64,000 nt of DNA from Rutidosis leptorrhynchoides (Eukaryota > Streptophyta > Magnoliopsida > Asterales > Asteraceae): positions 336,993,001 through 337,057,000 of the forward strand of contig NC_092338.1 in assembly GCF_046630445.1 (NCBI RefSeq), written 5' to 3'. Of the stretch, positions 55,701 to 63,863 are shown in pieces. Position numbers and translations under genes: made by a program. The notes under the pieces were generated by a model, which made no database searches, was not told the origin of the DNA, and saw only the letters and a program-made list of their open reading frames with translations. How positions within the stretch are numbered: the stretch's first letter is position 1; every line of letters starts with the position of its first letter.

Positions 55701-56221
55701 TGGCATCCAGTGTTCTTTCTGATGTTGAACCAATTCCCTTCCTCTGCATCAAAACCAATTAGAACAGTAAAATTACTGCTGTTTAATTTATTATTGTAAA
55801 TTGTAATATTTAGCATTATTTATATTACATGTAATTGGTAACATTTTCACTTATCAAAGAGGCAAAAAATATCCTTAGGCCTGAAACAAGCCCACAGCCC
55901 TGACTAGCTACTTGTTATTTACTCCATATTAGGATTTTTTTTTTTCTTAAATAATTTGGAACAGTATATCTTTGAAAAGATTTGGTGGTTTGCATTTAAG
56001 TTGTAAGCTACAAAAATATCTAAGTTTAAATAAAATGCTTTATGAAACAAATACATTTTTTTACATTAATTTTAGTTTTTTTTTATCTATAAAAAACAAT
56101 CTATAATTTCTGAAACCTATCAACTTTTTAATTTGACTTCAGTTATACATTTTCATATAAACTTTTTTGATAAAATATAATAATCAAATTAAGCAACTAT
56201 AAAAAAAAATTATGATATCAG

Positions 56222-56292
<71 letters not shown>

Positions 56293-58828
56293 GATAAATA
56301 TAAATATATTATAATCGAAACTTAATATTGGGTAATTAATTTAATCAAAGGAAGATTAGGGTTCCCAGAAAAGAAAGGACTTAAACTGAAGTTTTGGGGA
56401 TTTGAGTAATCATTACTATAAAAAGATAAAAATACTACCAACAGTTCTTGGGTGTAGTGGATGAACTTAATTATGAGGTCATTAACTACGTAGTACTACT
56501 AAAAATATTAAAGTGAACTCATCATTTCTTTACTACTCCGTTTTTTTCTTTAATAAAAAGTTACAAACTTAACACGAATTTTTATATTAATATTTACATA
56601 TTGATCTTAACCTTTATAATCAATGAAATTTTGTTAGTAAAATCATCATTTTAAAGATGAAAAATACATACAAAAAAGATTCTGCATTTTTACTCTATTT
56701 CTATAGCAGTCACTGTTACATGTCAGGGATGCATATCTGAATTACAATGACCTCTTGTTTGATTTTCTAAAATAGCTTGTTGGGATATTTGAATACATTT
56801 TTTTTACATCTCCAGACTTCATTTATTAAGTATCCTAACCTAAAGTATATTATCAACATCCTATTATTTCATGGTGTCATGCATATGATGTCAAAGAAAA
56901 TCATGATACCATATTAAGACCATCATGTTGTTCCTAATTATTGAAAGGGTATAATGCAAAAGAAAGCAACATGACAAAAGGGACTTATATCCTATATATG
57001 TTCTTTCGGTTTATAATGTTTAAGGTTCAATAAATTGTTCGTAAAAAAATACGAAAAAGAAATAAAACTTGTATTAAAAAAATGTAACCTTTTCTGAGAA
57101 GGGTTTAGGAGTTTGTTGAGAATGTGATGATCCTCCTGTGGTTACAGGACTGCCCCCTTCACTTTCCATCTCTAATTGTTCTGGTATTTGAAGATGTTGC
57201 AATTGTTGTCGAAATATTTCTTGATGTTGTTGTTGTTGCTGCAATTGTTGTTCTGATAATGTTTTTCTACTATTACTACTGATAGGAGATTCTGGTTCTG
57301 TATGACAGTGAGCCTCTGGTTTACTTGCAATTGCAACATTTACTGCTGATCCTGAATCTGTACTAGAATTACTCCCCTGTTTTTTAAAACACAAAAAACA
57401 GAAAGCTCAAAAAAAAATAGTACTACTTGCTAGTAGTGTGTTATTCATATTGGATTTTCTTGAAGATTTCTTTTAATTTTAAATATCAAAATCCAATCTT
57501 TATATAATATGGGAATGTGAGAAACCTTAAAAAGTCTAAAAACCAGGGATAAACAGTATTTTTTAGAATGGGTATTTAAAATTCATCATGAAATTACTAT
57601 AAAACCTCTTTCAATCACAAAAGTGGGTTAAAAATCCAACCTTTACTGTATGGGTATGTGGGAAAAAAAAATTAGATGCTTGATCATATTTTGAACATGC
57701 TTAGAAGTTAATCAACCCTCTTCTAATCACAGAAATGCCTAAAAAATCCAACAGGGTATTTTGAAGAAAAAAGAACTAAAACCCAAACAGAGGTAATACT
57801 AGTTAAATGGTATCTAAATTCATACTCAATATTAACCTATAGACATGTTAAGATGACATAAAGGTCAAATCTTTGACAAGGGAAACACAAGAAACTCAAA
57901 TTATTTGATTAAGTACCATAAAAAGGATAACTTGTTCAAAGAAGCTGAAGATGAAAGTTATGTTTTTACTAATTATAAGAATGAAAAAATAATGGCATAA
58001 AGAAATGGTCAAAGATGGGTTATTAAGGTAAAAAAAAAACTACTCGAGGCGTTTGATGAACTCTGATAGGCCAAGAAGGAAACATGTCCAAAGTAGCTGC
58101 TGGTCTTGGTACTGTTGTATATAAAGCTGCAAGAAAGATAACAAAAATAAATAAAAAAACATATTTTTTAGGATCATCTTCAAAGAAATTAAAAACAAAA
58201 AATCACACTTTTAGGTAGGAAAAAGGGTATCAAATGTATATGTTTTTTGCATTATTACCTACTTGAATCCTTACTCAAGAAGAGCAAGAAGAACATATCA
58301 TCATCATTTTTGACACTTTCAAAATAGATTTTTTCTCACATACTAGTGTGGGTTCTTGTGGGTGAAGTTTGTTATGCTTTAGCTAACGTCACAAAAAAAG
58401 TACAATGTAAACTAAAGGAAGAAATTATAAAATTCATACGTAATTTGTTCTCATCATTATTGATCTTGTAACCTTGAAGAACAATAGCTTCTTCTAGCTC
58501 TCCAAAATTAAAAGATGAACTTTCTTGGTTACTGAAAAAAATGAAGAAAAATGTCAAAGAAAAACAGAGGATCGTAGTATTACATATAAAGAAACAATTT
58601 TTATGAACCCCATGTGAAAAAGTTTTGAATTTTTTAAATATAACTATGCAAAAACATGAAAAGATTGAATCTTTTCTACAAAATTATGTAAAAATTAGTG
58701 TACATGAAGCCAGTGTTAGGAGGATTATAAGCAGGAAGAACAGAGTATGGCATGTGTTGGTGGTGATGGTGATGGTGTGAAGGTCCTGAGTCTGACAAAC
58801 CAGTTTCTCCAACTCTATGACTTGCCAT
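39400..58828 (-). CDS. TGA9: TGA9/TGA10-type bZIP transcription factor, 12 coding exons
   Basis: Exons: 58704-58828, 58440-58531, 58044-58126, 57089-57376, 55699-55743, 55473-55532, 41153-41230, 40810-40855, 40453-40724, 39979-40200, 39721-39863 and 39400-39490. All introns are GT-AG, and the total of 1545 nt gives 514 aa and a stop. It starts MASHRVGETGLSDSGPS, has FGELEEAIVLQG and LDMFPSWPIR, and a Gln-rich exon 4. The basic region RRLAQNREAARKSRLRKK (212-231) and zipper AYVQQLESSRIRLTQLEQ (232-257) follow. The DOG1-type domain has FHLFTGMWATPAERCFLWMG, LTEQQVVGIYSLQQSSQQ and RILTVRQAAKCFL; the end is ENSCQTTTDLQMVQSSQ. These nuclear factors bind TGACG motifs; the Arabidopsis pair acts in anther development with glutaredoxins. 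Intron 6 is 14,242 bp because of the Sirevirus, in the same orientation. TGA9 versus TGA10 is not settled. Confidence 0.93.
40235..40380 (+). mobile_element. Probable tRNA-derived SINE in intron 9 of the TGA gene
   Basis: Has a pol III A-box-like TGGCCTATCAGT (about 40247-40258) and a B box GTTCGAGTCCC (40291-40301), then a short body and an A-rich (AAAT)n tail (40335-40390). Ends are approximate and no clear target duplication was found. Confidence 0.6.
40886..41098 (-). mobile_element. tRNA-derived SINE in intron 7 of the TGA gene
   Basis: On the minus strand it has A box TAGCCCAGTGG (about 41080-41090) and B box GTTCGAATCTTG (about 41030-41041) at tRNA-like spacing, then a ~150-bp body. 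Flanking GATAACAACACAATA (40871-40885) and GATAACGATACAATA (41099-41113) match at 13 of 15 bases and look like a target duplication. Confidence 0.75.
41273..41749 (-). repeat. 3' LTR of Sirevirus element
   Basis: TGTAGATGAC...CACCAACA on the plus strand. Four 14-bp palindromes of the type CAGTCGTNCGACTG lie at 41543-41556, 41565-41578, 41586-41599 and 41606-41619. TATATATAA at 41521-41529 could be a promoter or polyadenylation element. Confidence 0.97.
41750..41761 (-). promoter_or_regulatory. Polypurine tract of Sirevirus element
   Basis: The minus strand reads TTAGGGGGAGTT directly before the 3' LTR. Two further copies of the GGGGGAG core lie at 45618-45627 and 47351-47360. Confidence 0.85.
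41795..44686 (-). CDS. Third ORF of Sirevirus element (env-position protein, function unknown)
   Basis: 963 open codons. The ATG at 44668 (MSATTEPTAS) is more likely than 44686, because TTCTGCAG, a good 3' splice site, ends just before it (44671-44678). Residues 60-290 form a conserved-looking globular region (FLKRSRIFNAI, VDGKVVRIS, LMYPRFLQIIID) that resembles a protein family repeated widely in Asteraceae genomes, as far as I recall. A Pro/Thr/Gln-rich linker (about 390-440), a long coiled coil (about 450-530, FQKAAEDEKKKREEEFKWLR), acidic stretches (600-700) and a basic C-terminal domain follow. No signal peptide is visible, and only one weakly hydrophobic stretch (LSAVLCSMFVALAL). It sits where some Sireviruses carry an env-like ORF, but nothing here supports membrane fusion. 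Confidence 0.85.
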   Translation of the reverse strand: MFGSADMSATTEPTASRSSEETQEEIPIVPLSRDLPGLKASKEQNVCAYLNETSDESKAYGFVDIILFLKRSRIFNAISVERTPYYSHQRKFWETAELVTEDNKPVILGLVDGKVVRISTQIIRDVIGFPDSDEMPTMLNVKKVRKCLKRCGYADDIVVGAVKRTRFCPQYRYLTYVILRCLSPLKGGYDGLSAVLCSMFVALALNHPYNFSKTIFDNLVSNLKADTRSQYLMYPRFLQIIIDSQVPDLRKIKEDVIELIHLNAVGLTRYQQKKKGTADVPFKRLIGHLANPNYVCPEGDACRHSDSESDVEEEIEVVGEQEVDQPPQAQPENRPVDGGQGEELPAETAEALKRKMEETPQVSTKAVRVKRMRLMKKVLKPGESSSNIQSQSQTQTNPTTETPPVTQTPTDPIPQPPPTQSTRTLTLTNPDVASLSQRYATLCENFEQFQKAAEDEKKKREEEFKWLRAAYEAQQKLIEAQRKEIDELRATSDSHALALPRAESLAQTAIKRLEELEQNLEVVETIEERGGPSQFGDFNEQLDLEVAKGYDTDHPLHPTPLQVITVAEFIAMQDKLNHSSVFDDLEEGEIPHDLSREDIDRLVRLEQEANLYADANAASSSSKVHFDDDSFESVGDSDDDFVDEPAPVGETDNSFDDVVIEDEPVEDYPRYEGVDDDLPTFADFEKMNEEILNRKCEEKERTEVLPEGFLPVRFLKEKVEVLEAQWKIALRCRNYCEKPKLEPNWLKYVTKKDEHMGKGKVLAWAWIKELNCYAIKKEGGVDYMKNPWDFKTLPYYEFMQVARLRMLYQEFSGLSDILAKWIKTSFKSKNFEGFRPQFPKIFYRTNKKTGLRRKIVKYDAVRYMRQVPVKKMPQNFSPRFRWWYYDDRSEEAVIVLEKTKGDDNDTIRVLDPVWLRNCSKADIHTLHFSRMMYRPQNRVQAGQFSKVAKVCYLRGMNADPIQG
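44687..47474. other. Long non-coding spacer between pol and third ORF
   Basis: 2.8 kb without a credible ORF. 44802-45550 holds many 14-bp palindromes of the CA(C/G)TCGTNCGA(C/G)TG family, for example 44802-44815, 44823-44836 and 44843-44856. Two internal polypurine tracts (45618-45627 and 47351-47360) and a 37-base T run (46683-46719) are present. It would form the leader of a spliced message for the third ORF. Confidence 0.75.
47475..50957 (-). CDS. Sirevirus pol: protease, integrase, reverse transcriptase, RNase H
   Basis: 1160 open codons. Protease active site WIVDSGASRHMTG is near residue 25. The gag-pre-integrase and HHCC finger (LWHKRMGHLS near 160, CVPCKKGK near 194) lead to the integrase triad: Asp in HMDLFGPI (~226), Asp in RTDNGTEF (~288) and Glu in SNGVAERKNR (~323). 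Reverse transcriptase has KARLVVKGY and YVDDIIFGS (~836). RNase H has AYSDSDYGG and STCEAEYIA (~1039). All catalytic residues are present. It overlaps gag by 22 nt in the -1 frame. The first codons before VAYNPRTSTW look like read-through of a splice acceptor (TTTTGTGCAG) rather than protein, so pol may be reached by splicing, frameshifting or re-initiation. Same strand as the TGA gene. Confidence 0.96.
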   Translation of the reverse strand: MGAHCELIIYCFVQVAYNPRTSTWIVDSGASRHMTGNLALLSNVKPIDGGPVSFAGAEGGNITAQGILSNGSVSFDKVNYVEQMSHNLLSVSQVAEKNYKVLFDDKNSYILKKEFEIPKDMILMTAPRHKDLYILDMKKATAAVGGQQAFVSKASEQESVLWHKRMGHLSLRKMNHLAHKGLVEGLNVKSFHIPDGCVPCKKGKQTKKSHPAKKFHSINIPLELLHMDLFGPIKQKTLTGEVYCLVVTDEYSRFSWVVLLKQKSETFEQIRLLILKLESLYNLKVRKIRTDNGTEFKNQYMDHFCKEKGIQQQFSPAYTPQSNGVAERKNRTLIETARTMLADSGLPINFWGEAVNTACYIMNRVLVVKRHGKTCYELLQNRKPNIKHLEPFGAPCTIMIKDTGGKFHPKAVTGIFLGYGNPNKRVYNTETKRVEVHYEVEVPKMDPKAITVKGFAWHFDYNDLFDSFNLPPEVTDEDLAAQFLWETRSSAANVPVTSVPTPVPNANVPSTSNSVPELENTSDYEAEQSVTGSESEEEEEQPVPPLVETYSGPYESSGSESDEAPRSDVGGVRRSNRNIIRPCRLNDYFVDDTGVPGKPPTEASTSEPTESLSANVVTAFYSKLNRSGRIFRHAHSCFVCQIEPKDVYEALLYDDWALAMQEELLQFRHLEVWKLVNPPHGCKPLGLKWVLKNKKDEQGIVVRNKARLVVKGYLQIPDIDYDEVFAPVARLEAIRIFLAFASYKGFKVYQMDVKSAFLYGKINETVYVEQPPGFEDPHFPEKVYKLDKALYGLHQAPRAWYATLSNYMIENGFRRGVIDQTLFIKEKGKHLMLVQVYVDDIIFGSTDKGMVDDFEEIMQSKFKMSSLGTIKFFLGLQVAQTDKGIFLHQTKYVADILTRFQMEAERPAKTPLSVNHGISPDMDGAKVDQTLYRAMIGSLMYLTASRPDIMFAVCLCARYQANPNVHHMLVVKKIMRYLKETPSLGLWYPCADGFELTAYSDSDYGGCKKDFKSTSGGCQFLGKRLVTWQCKKQTAVAQSTCEAEYIAAASCTSQVIWIQQQLRDYGLQISNTPIFVDNTAAIAVTKNPVNHSKTKHIGIKYHFIRDCYEKRLIDVVQIGTTEQRADLFTKAFDRPRFEFLLTEIGLKLLKDMVPDEETEK
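50936..54235 (-). CDS. Sirevirus gag
   Basis: 1099 open codons from ATG 54235 (MSDTNDQLAQ), large for a copia gag. The copia-type gag domain covers about residues 30-240 (LNDFLDWKGRFQIYL, KTLWDALVAA, ETLEQTVTRYRHLI, QFKLGLP). A CCHC knuckle CFNCGEYGHFKKTC lies near residue 412. A long central part with several Cys pairs (DCACYVCKCEARVKR, CSECPKYASVV) and coiled-coil stretches follows. A second knuckle-like motif CYTCATSGHRAGIC lies near 988, then a basic Arg/Pro-rich end. It ends TAA just inside the pol ORF. It would form the virus-like particle and package RNA. The long C-terminal extension with a second knuckle is typical of Sirevirus gag, and its separate role is unknown. Confidence 0.95.
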   Translation of the reverse strand: MSDTNDQLAQQYALAINPGLQKLILSESLTGSANRSPKLENLNDFLDWKGRFQIYLNGIDATLWDYILIGYVWPTVVVGNDLHEKNRSEFQAEEKAAYAQECKAYAHLTQALSPEIFHQFKQYSTSKTLWDALVAATEGSEGYRKTKGQLLKAEWKRFAALPDETLEQTVTRYRHLISELKSYGLTVDEQKAIKQFKLGLPLKWDYIVSQISTTTGEGPGGIMTLYGFTSKLMEKELEMQTREARLNGAQNPKLYRATTGISSIPVQHAPLQTAYMSASSYGTSCPLPPVQQSYVQQPSPQSGEKRKASEELQLPLMHLDNYKGKAPEVIKEEMQLAAVVVNCCNEMMAGSAVNSHLSAEDLEQIDEDELERMDIICAMGIVIRRAKKYLKRTGQTSLNGNKDSKLGFDKNKVRCFNCGEYGHFKKTCTRPHKPGFQNPFAPNSGNVDRKVVTITDGPRETVCETSSSAMNTTYADEGFEWSIGLGDAEHANVVFMGKSESEKEAERLERVKAGCLGNSDCACYVCKCEARVKRADEIVKLCLRKRVEKGLAEKFKAVLSDVSSDSSDHELIGLDFAEGNWFEKIVDGNVAAKGKGCDGNAADKVDEYSDGTSSESELESETEYQESGGLKDNCAFMANTSETPKVPNDSTSACLKCHAYELEVARLESIVDTLNKIPTTCSECPKYASVVDSLKKEVAVNKKDYEDALFYLNKQQDYVDKIKNLETKVDGLTADALLNKRILDMNLTEMEVLKTERESYKNKYECEKARLDNYQRMSYVHEFHSHKNVGKTGLGYDGIPPPLMGDYSSTPLEKSGEKSGKPTKAEVLKVEPKDQIFIEGIVEDSQTDSESESETVEVKKPTPVSKPVTILKNPSNAKKVTEQKQRPRTVKPADRSKPSNKKSTPPPVVKFQQGLNHEHEYASGKRVTDGSVPKYIPPGRRQQAKPQTKTPTKPVSPKRQSTPTKIQVQRSRYRGPPSVNSDDSYRAAETTCYTCATSGHRAGICPFKQTPKRKVDLNPRPVYWQRSVSPLSDRDRNDFQTANYYRKPVVQKVWKPKSEVKREGNSKGPSGSQGKWVELPVVGVDGKPTAIRAWVPIVN
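54236..54950 (-). other. Sirevirus 5' leader with palindrome cluster and primer site
   Basis: Contains TGGTATCAGAGC on the minus strand (54936-54947), the initiator-Met primer site three bases inside the LTR. A second palindrome cluster of the same family as in the LTR and spacer lies at 54300-54690 (for example CAGTCGACCGACTG at about 54582-54595), mixed with imperfect forms such as CACTCGTCCGGGTG. GCAGCACTTCG recurs at about 54372 and 54543, marking a partial duplication of ~170 bp. Confidence 0.8.
54951..55427 (-). repeat. 5' LTR of Sirevirus element
   Basis: 477 bp, identical to 41273-41749 except for one base (A at 54996 versus C at 41318), with the same four palindromes. Confidence 0.97.
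56225..56292. repeat. (AAT)n microsatellite in TGA intron 4
   Basis: About 22 uninterrupted trinucleotide units within an AT-rich intron. Confidence 0.95.
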
Positions 58829-59867
58829 GCAAAACTTCTTTTATGCCATTTTGATTCAAGATTTTGAAATCTGTATACAAAATTGAGTAAATAAACAACT
58901 ACCCATATCATAAAAAACCATAAACACCAAAACCTCAAAGGGTTTAACATAATAATAGGAAGAAAAAAAAAACCTTACATTTTCTCAGGTGAACTAATGA
59001 GTGTCTAAAAAACAACAAAAAGATGATTTTTTGATGAAGAAGAAGATCAAAGCTATCATATCAAGGTAACATCTGAGTAGTATTCAATTTTATCTCTCTA
59101 CTTTTTGTCTCTCCTTTTAGCATTCTCAACTTTTAATCTTTCATGGGGTCTTTTTCAATGTTGTTTCTCCTTCTCTATTAAGAAACTTGATTTTTAATTT
59201 TATAAAAGTATTTTTTAGGATGAAAAGAAATTTTTATAGACAGATTTTGAAGCAGATACATAGGCTAGTAGTACATAAATGATGAATCTTGTACCCTTGC
59301 ATAACAACCCTTTATTTCTTCTCTTTGTGGGGTTTGAAGACAAAACATAAATTATTTAAAAAATATTCAAGAAAATTAAAAAAAAAAAACTTGTGGGGTT
59401 TGAAGACAAACAGAAATTAATAAAATATAATTTTAAAGTTGATTACTTTTTGTTTTACATATAAAAATCAAGAAAATGTGTTGGCAGGAACCCACTAGAA
59501 ATCACTGACTCCTATTCCACTCTCTAACCGCCTACGTTTTGTTATTGGTTGATTTTTTGGGCTCCTCAGAATATTGCAAGTACTAGTAAATATCATAGCC
59601 AATTGACTATATTTTTTGATTATTTGGTTAATTTTCTAGCTTTTAAATTTAAAATAAAATCAAAACAATAAACATGCAAATGAGACAAAGTTTTCTTTCA
59701 TAAAAGGAGGTCTTATGTGCAGAAAAAGAAGGGTATTTTAAAGGTTTTCTTTCACTTTCAGAACTTGCCAATTGCTTCTTCAAGAGTGTACAACTATACA
59801 TGCAAATGGTACTACTGGTACAAAGATTTGTATGATTATCTATGTTGACTACTACATAAATGTTGTG
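58829..59867 (-). promoter_or_regulatory. 5' UTR with probable intron and promoter region of the TGA gene
   Basis: A donor AT-GTAAGG at 58978/58979 and an acceptor TATACAG at 58871-58873 define a 108-nt intron (58871-58978) in the leader. An upstream ATG at 58950 lies wholly inside that intron and overlaps the main start in another frame if unspliced. No confident TATA box. Upstream is AT-rich DNA up to the LINE tail. Confidence 0.5.
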
Positions 59868-60026
59868 TTTTTTTTTTTTTTTTTTTTTTTGAAAAGAAAA
59901 CTTTTATTACTCAAAGAAAATATACACAATACATAGTTCACACAACCATACATCTCACACTATACAAGAGGATGCTAAGATAGTATCCTACTCTAAATCA
60001 CCACATGTAATTCCAACACAACATGG

Positions 60027-63000
60027 TCACACAATGAATTTTTTCGGATTTGATAACCACGAATGCCAATCGATCTCTAAAGTTTTGCACCTTTTTGAGA
60101 TCCACTCAAATGACTTGACTTGTATTTCGTTTAAAGCCACCGGTGGATTCCAACTCGAACTCTTGAAGACTTTCTTGTTCCTATTTTTCCATATGAGATA
60201 ACCGCATGTCCACTCAACCGCTTGCCACACCTTAGCCCCCTCTTCCGAGATTTGCAAGGATGTTTGACCACGAAAAACGTTGCTAAAGTCCATGGTTACA
60301 CGAGATAAGCCAAACCAATCGTACACTCGATTCCAAATCTCAACATTATTTCTACAATGAAGAACCGCATGAGCCACCGTCTCTATATCGTCATCACAAA
60401 GTGGGCATCGGACGGAGTGTAGATCAATTCCCCTTTTGTCAAGTTCCGACAATACAGGGATTCGACCCAACAAGGTCCTCCAAATAAAGATACCCACCTT
60501 CTTCGGCACTAAATTATTTCTCAAAGTTGCATTCCCCACCTGAGTCGAGTTATTAATTTTTGAGCGAATCAACTTTGAAAGGCACTTGGTTGTGAAGAAG
60601 CCGTTTGCACCAAAGGTCCAAACCCATCGATCATCACCCGTATTTGTACTCGAAAAGCCCTGTAACAATCGCACCAAATCAGTTAATTCTGCTTCCGTTC
60701 TACCCCGTGGACTTCGCCTCCAATTCCTGGAACCTGTATACGCCTCGCCATTCCATAACAGTCGGTCTTGAACTGAGATGTCCGGAACCTGCTCCAATCT
60801 AAATAGCCTACTGTATTTTTCGCTAAGTGGAATATCAGTCAACCATGAGTCAAGCCAAAACAACGTGTCCCTGCCATTCCAGATCTCTTTTTTAAATGAC
60901 TTGGTGAAACCAATTCCAAGCTTATCAAGTTCATGACCTGTTTTGACAATGGCACTCCAAGTAGACACATGAGATAATTTAAGTGACCCCCCCTCCCCCC
61001 CGCCCCAGAATTGAGTAACCCCGATGACCCATAAATTCTTCTAATAACTTTAACCCATAAGGAAGTGGATTCGGTTAGGAACCTCCACCACCACTTACCG
61101 ATTAAAGCCAGATTAGCAGCTTTTATAGAACCCACATTTAGCCCACCCTCCACAAAGGGACGAATAACATTCTCCCACTTTACCCAAGAAATTTTTGACC
61201 CCACCCCCGACCCACCCCAAAAGAAATTACGTCTTACACTCTCAAGTTTTTGAAGCACCGAGGACGGAGCACGGAAGAGCGAGAAGAAATACAATGGCAA
61301 ACTATTGAGGACCGATTTAATGAGCGTCAACCTCCCACCAAAAGACATCGCACGCGCTTTCCAATCCGACAACCTCTTTTTGAATTTCTCCACCACTGGT
61401 TCCCAGTAACATGATTTGTTCATCTTTGCCCCCACCGGGAGACCCAGTTACATACACGGGAACTTACCAACATTGCACCCATAAATGCTAGCCATCTCCT
61501 CAACCTCCCAAGCCCCCACCCCAATACCGAAAAGGTTGCTCTTATGATAGTTAATTTTTAGTCCGGAGGTAAGTTCGAAACACTTTAATAATTTCATAAG
61601 ATTTTCAATGTTACTCCTATCCCACTTACCAAAGAATATGGTGTCGTAAGCGTATTGGAGATGGGAAATTGGAATATTATCAACACCCACTTTTACACCC
61701 GCAAACAAGTTGGCTCTAACCGCAGCTTTCGTAAGCCAATTTAGTCCCTCCGCCGCGATGATAAAGAGAAAAGGTGACAAAGGGTCACCTTGCCGCACCC
61801 ATCTTTCAAGTTTGAATTCACTAGTCGGAGATCCATTAACCAATATTGAGATAGACGCCGATTTTAGACACGAGAGAATCCAATTTCGCCACTTTTCTCC
61901 GAAACCCATAATCTTCATCATTTCCAAAAGGAAGTTCCAATTAAGACTATCGAAGGCTTTCTCAAAATCTACTTTGAAAACGAGACTCGCAAGATTATTC
62001 TTTTTCAAATAGTCAAGCGTTTCATTTGCAATCAACATCCCATCCAAGATATTCCTCCCTTTTATAAAGGCGCTCTGTTCATAACCGACAAGCAATGGTG
62101 CCACCTTTTTTAGCCTATTCGATAGGAGTTTAGCCACGACCTTATAAAAACTACCAATGAGACTTATTGGACGGTAGTCATTAAGGCTCAAAGGCTCCTG
62201 TTTCTTTGGTATGAGAGTAACAAAGGACGCGTTGCACCCTGAAGAGATCTCACCGGTTTCCCAAAAAAAATTTATCGCACTTGTAAGATCTGGCCGAATT
62301 ATACTCCAATATTTTTTATAAAACCTCATGTTAAAACCATCTGGCCCCGGGGCTTTTGAACTAGCGCAACTTCTTACCGCATCCCAAATTTCGGTGTCCG
62401 AGAATTCTTCCTCAAGTGCCATAGCTTCTGGTGCAGATAGACGGCCCACGCTAGTATCATCTGGCCCAATACTGTTCGGCATCTGATCAGACAGCAGGGC
62501 CTGCTGGTTGTTTCGACCTTGCTGGACCGAGTTACTGTTACCAGTATCCAGGCCCAATTTTGAGAACATATGGCCCATCAGAAAAGGCCTGCTGCTGTTA
62601 GTCTCGCAAAACAGTTTTTTGTAGTGATTAAAAAATTGTATTTTTAACCACCGATGGGTCTTCATTCCAAACTCCATTTAAATTTAAACCCCAGATATTA
62701 CAATTGTTATACCTGCGACGAATAGACGAATGAAAAAATTTTGAGTTTTCATCCCCTTCTAGTATCCACCTAATGCGTGCTTTTTGCCTTAACATATTCG
62801 ATTTAATTTTCTCTTTCTCAATCCACTTCCTTCGACATTCAAGCCAAATAGATCGTTCATTCTCGGTGATATCATTATTCTCGGCTTTACTTTCCCACTC
62901 GCTAGCTTCCTTTCTCAAACTATTAATTTCACTATCAAGAGTACCAAAAGTTTTGATGCTCCAATTTTTAAGACAAGCTTTAACATTCTTTAATTTATCT

Positions 63001-63824
63001 CTAAAAATACAATCCTTTTTAAACCCCCGAACCGGCATGGACCAAGCTTCTGCAATTATCTCCCCCACCTCCTCCTTCTCAAACCACACATCGAACACTT
63101 TAAAAGGTTTAGGACCGTAATCAATTACCTTGTCTCGTAAGACTAGAGGCACGTGGTCCGATAGCTTACGATCCAAGGCAATGATAGACAAATCATCCCA
63201 TAGATTCAAGAACTTATCCGTGACTAGAAATCTGTCTAATTTGCTGAATTTGGTCTCATCATCACTAATTCTGGTGAATCGTTTCCCACTAATTGGAATT
63301 TCAATCAATTTGTTTCGCGAGATAAAACTATTAAATCTATTTGCACGATATTGCACAAACTGTGAATTAAGCCTATCAGAACTATCGCGTACCTCATTAA
63401 AATCACCACAAATTAACCATGCCGAGTCAATATCTCCCAAAAGGTTATATAAAGAATCCAACATATTCTTCTTTCCTTCATCATCATGTAGACCATAAAT
63501 GTTTACAATCAGAGACTCTTGGCCGTTTGATTTCCATTTCCCTCGAATAGCTAGGAAAAACTCACTCCCCATCGCATTGCTTACCTCAAAACATCCTCTA
63601 TCCCAGATAAGTAGTAACCCTCCTGATTTCCCAATCACTTCCTTCTGAATATACCCAAAGTTCCCATTTCCCCATAAGGATTCAACCCACTAATCACTCA
63701 CTGTATGACACCTAGTCTCCTGAAAAGCCGCAACAAAAGGTCTCTCGGACAAACAAATCTCCTTAACCTAACCAAATTTACCCTCAACCGCAAACCCACG
63801 TACATTTAAGGATAGTATCTTCAT
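60027..63824 (-). pseudogene. LINE ORF2: endonuclease, reverse transcriptase, zinc-binding domain
   Basis: Starts MKILSLNVRGF at 63824. The apurinic-type endonuclease has the GDFNEVRDSSDR motif and SDHVPL; two TAG codons interrupt its first ~60 residues (before VKEICLSERP and before WVESLWGNG). The frame shifts near 62640-62680. Reverse transcriptase has APGPDGF, NDYRPISLI, FKVDFEKAFDSL and RQGDPLSPFLFI. Its catalytic YADD box reads YAYDT, the first Asp being Tyr (61646-61648). A TAA at 61448-61450 replaces a Tyr codon before LGLPVGAKM. Another frame change lies in a C-rich run (about 60985-61005). The end is a zinc-binding RVT domain with CPLCDDDIETVAHAVLHC. The copy cannot encode an active protein. 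Confidence 0.93.
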
Positions 63825-63863
63825 AAAAAGTAAATACAAAACGAAGGAAACATTACCAGCAAA

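Noticed and set aside
39400..58828. TGA gene as a pseudogene because of the 14-kb intron insertion
   Set aside because: All 12 exons join in frame with GT-AG sites and every diagnostic motif and the stop are present; large TE-filled introns are common in plants.
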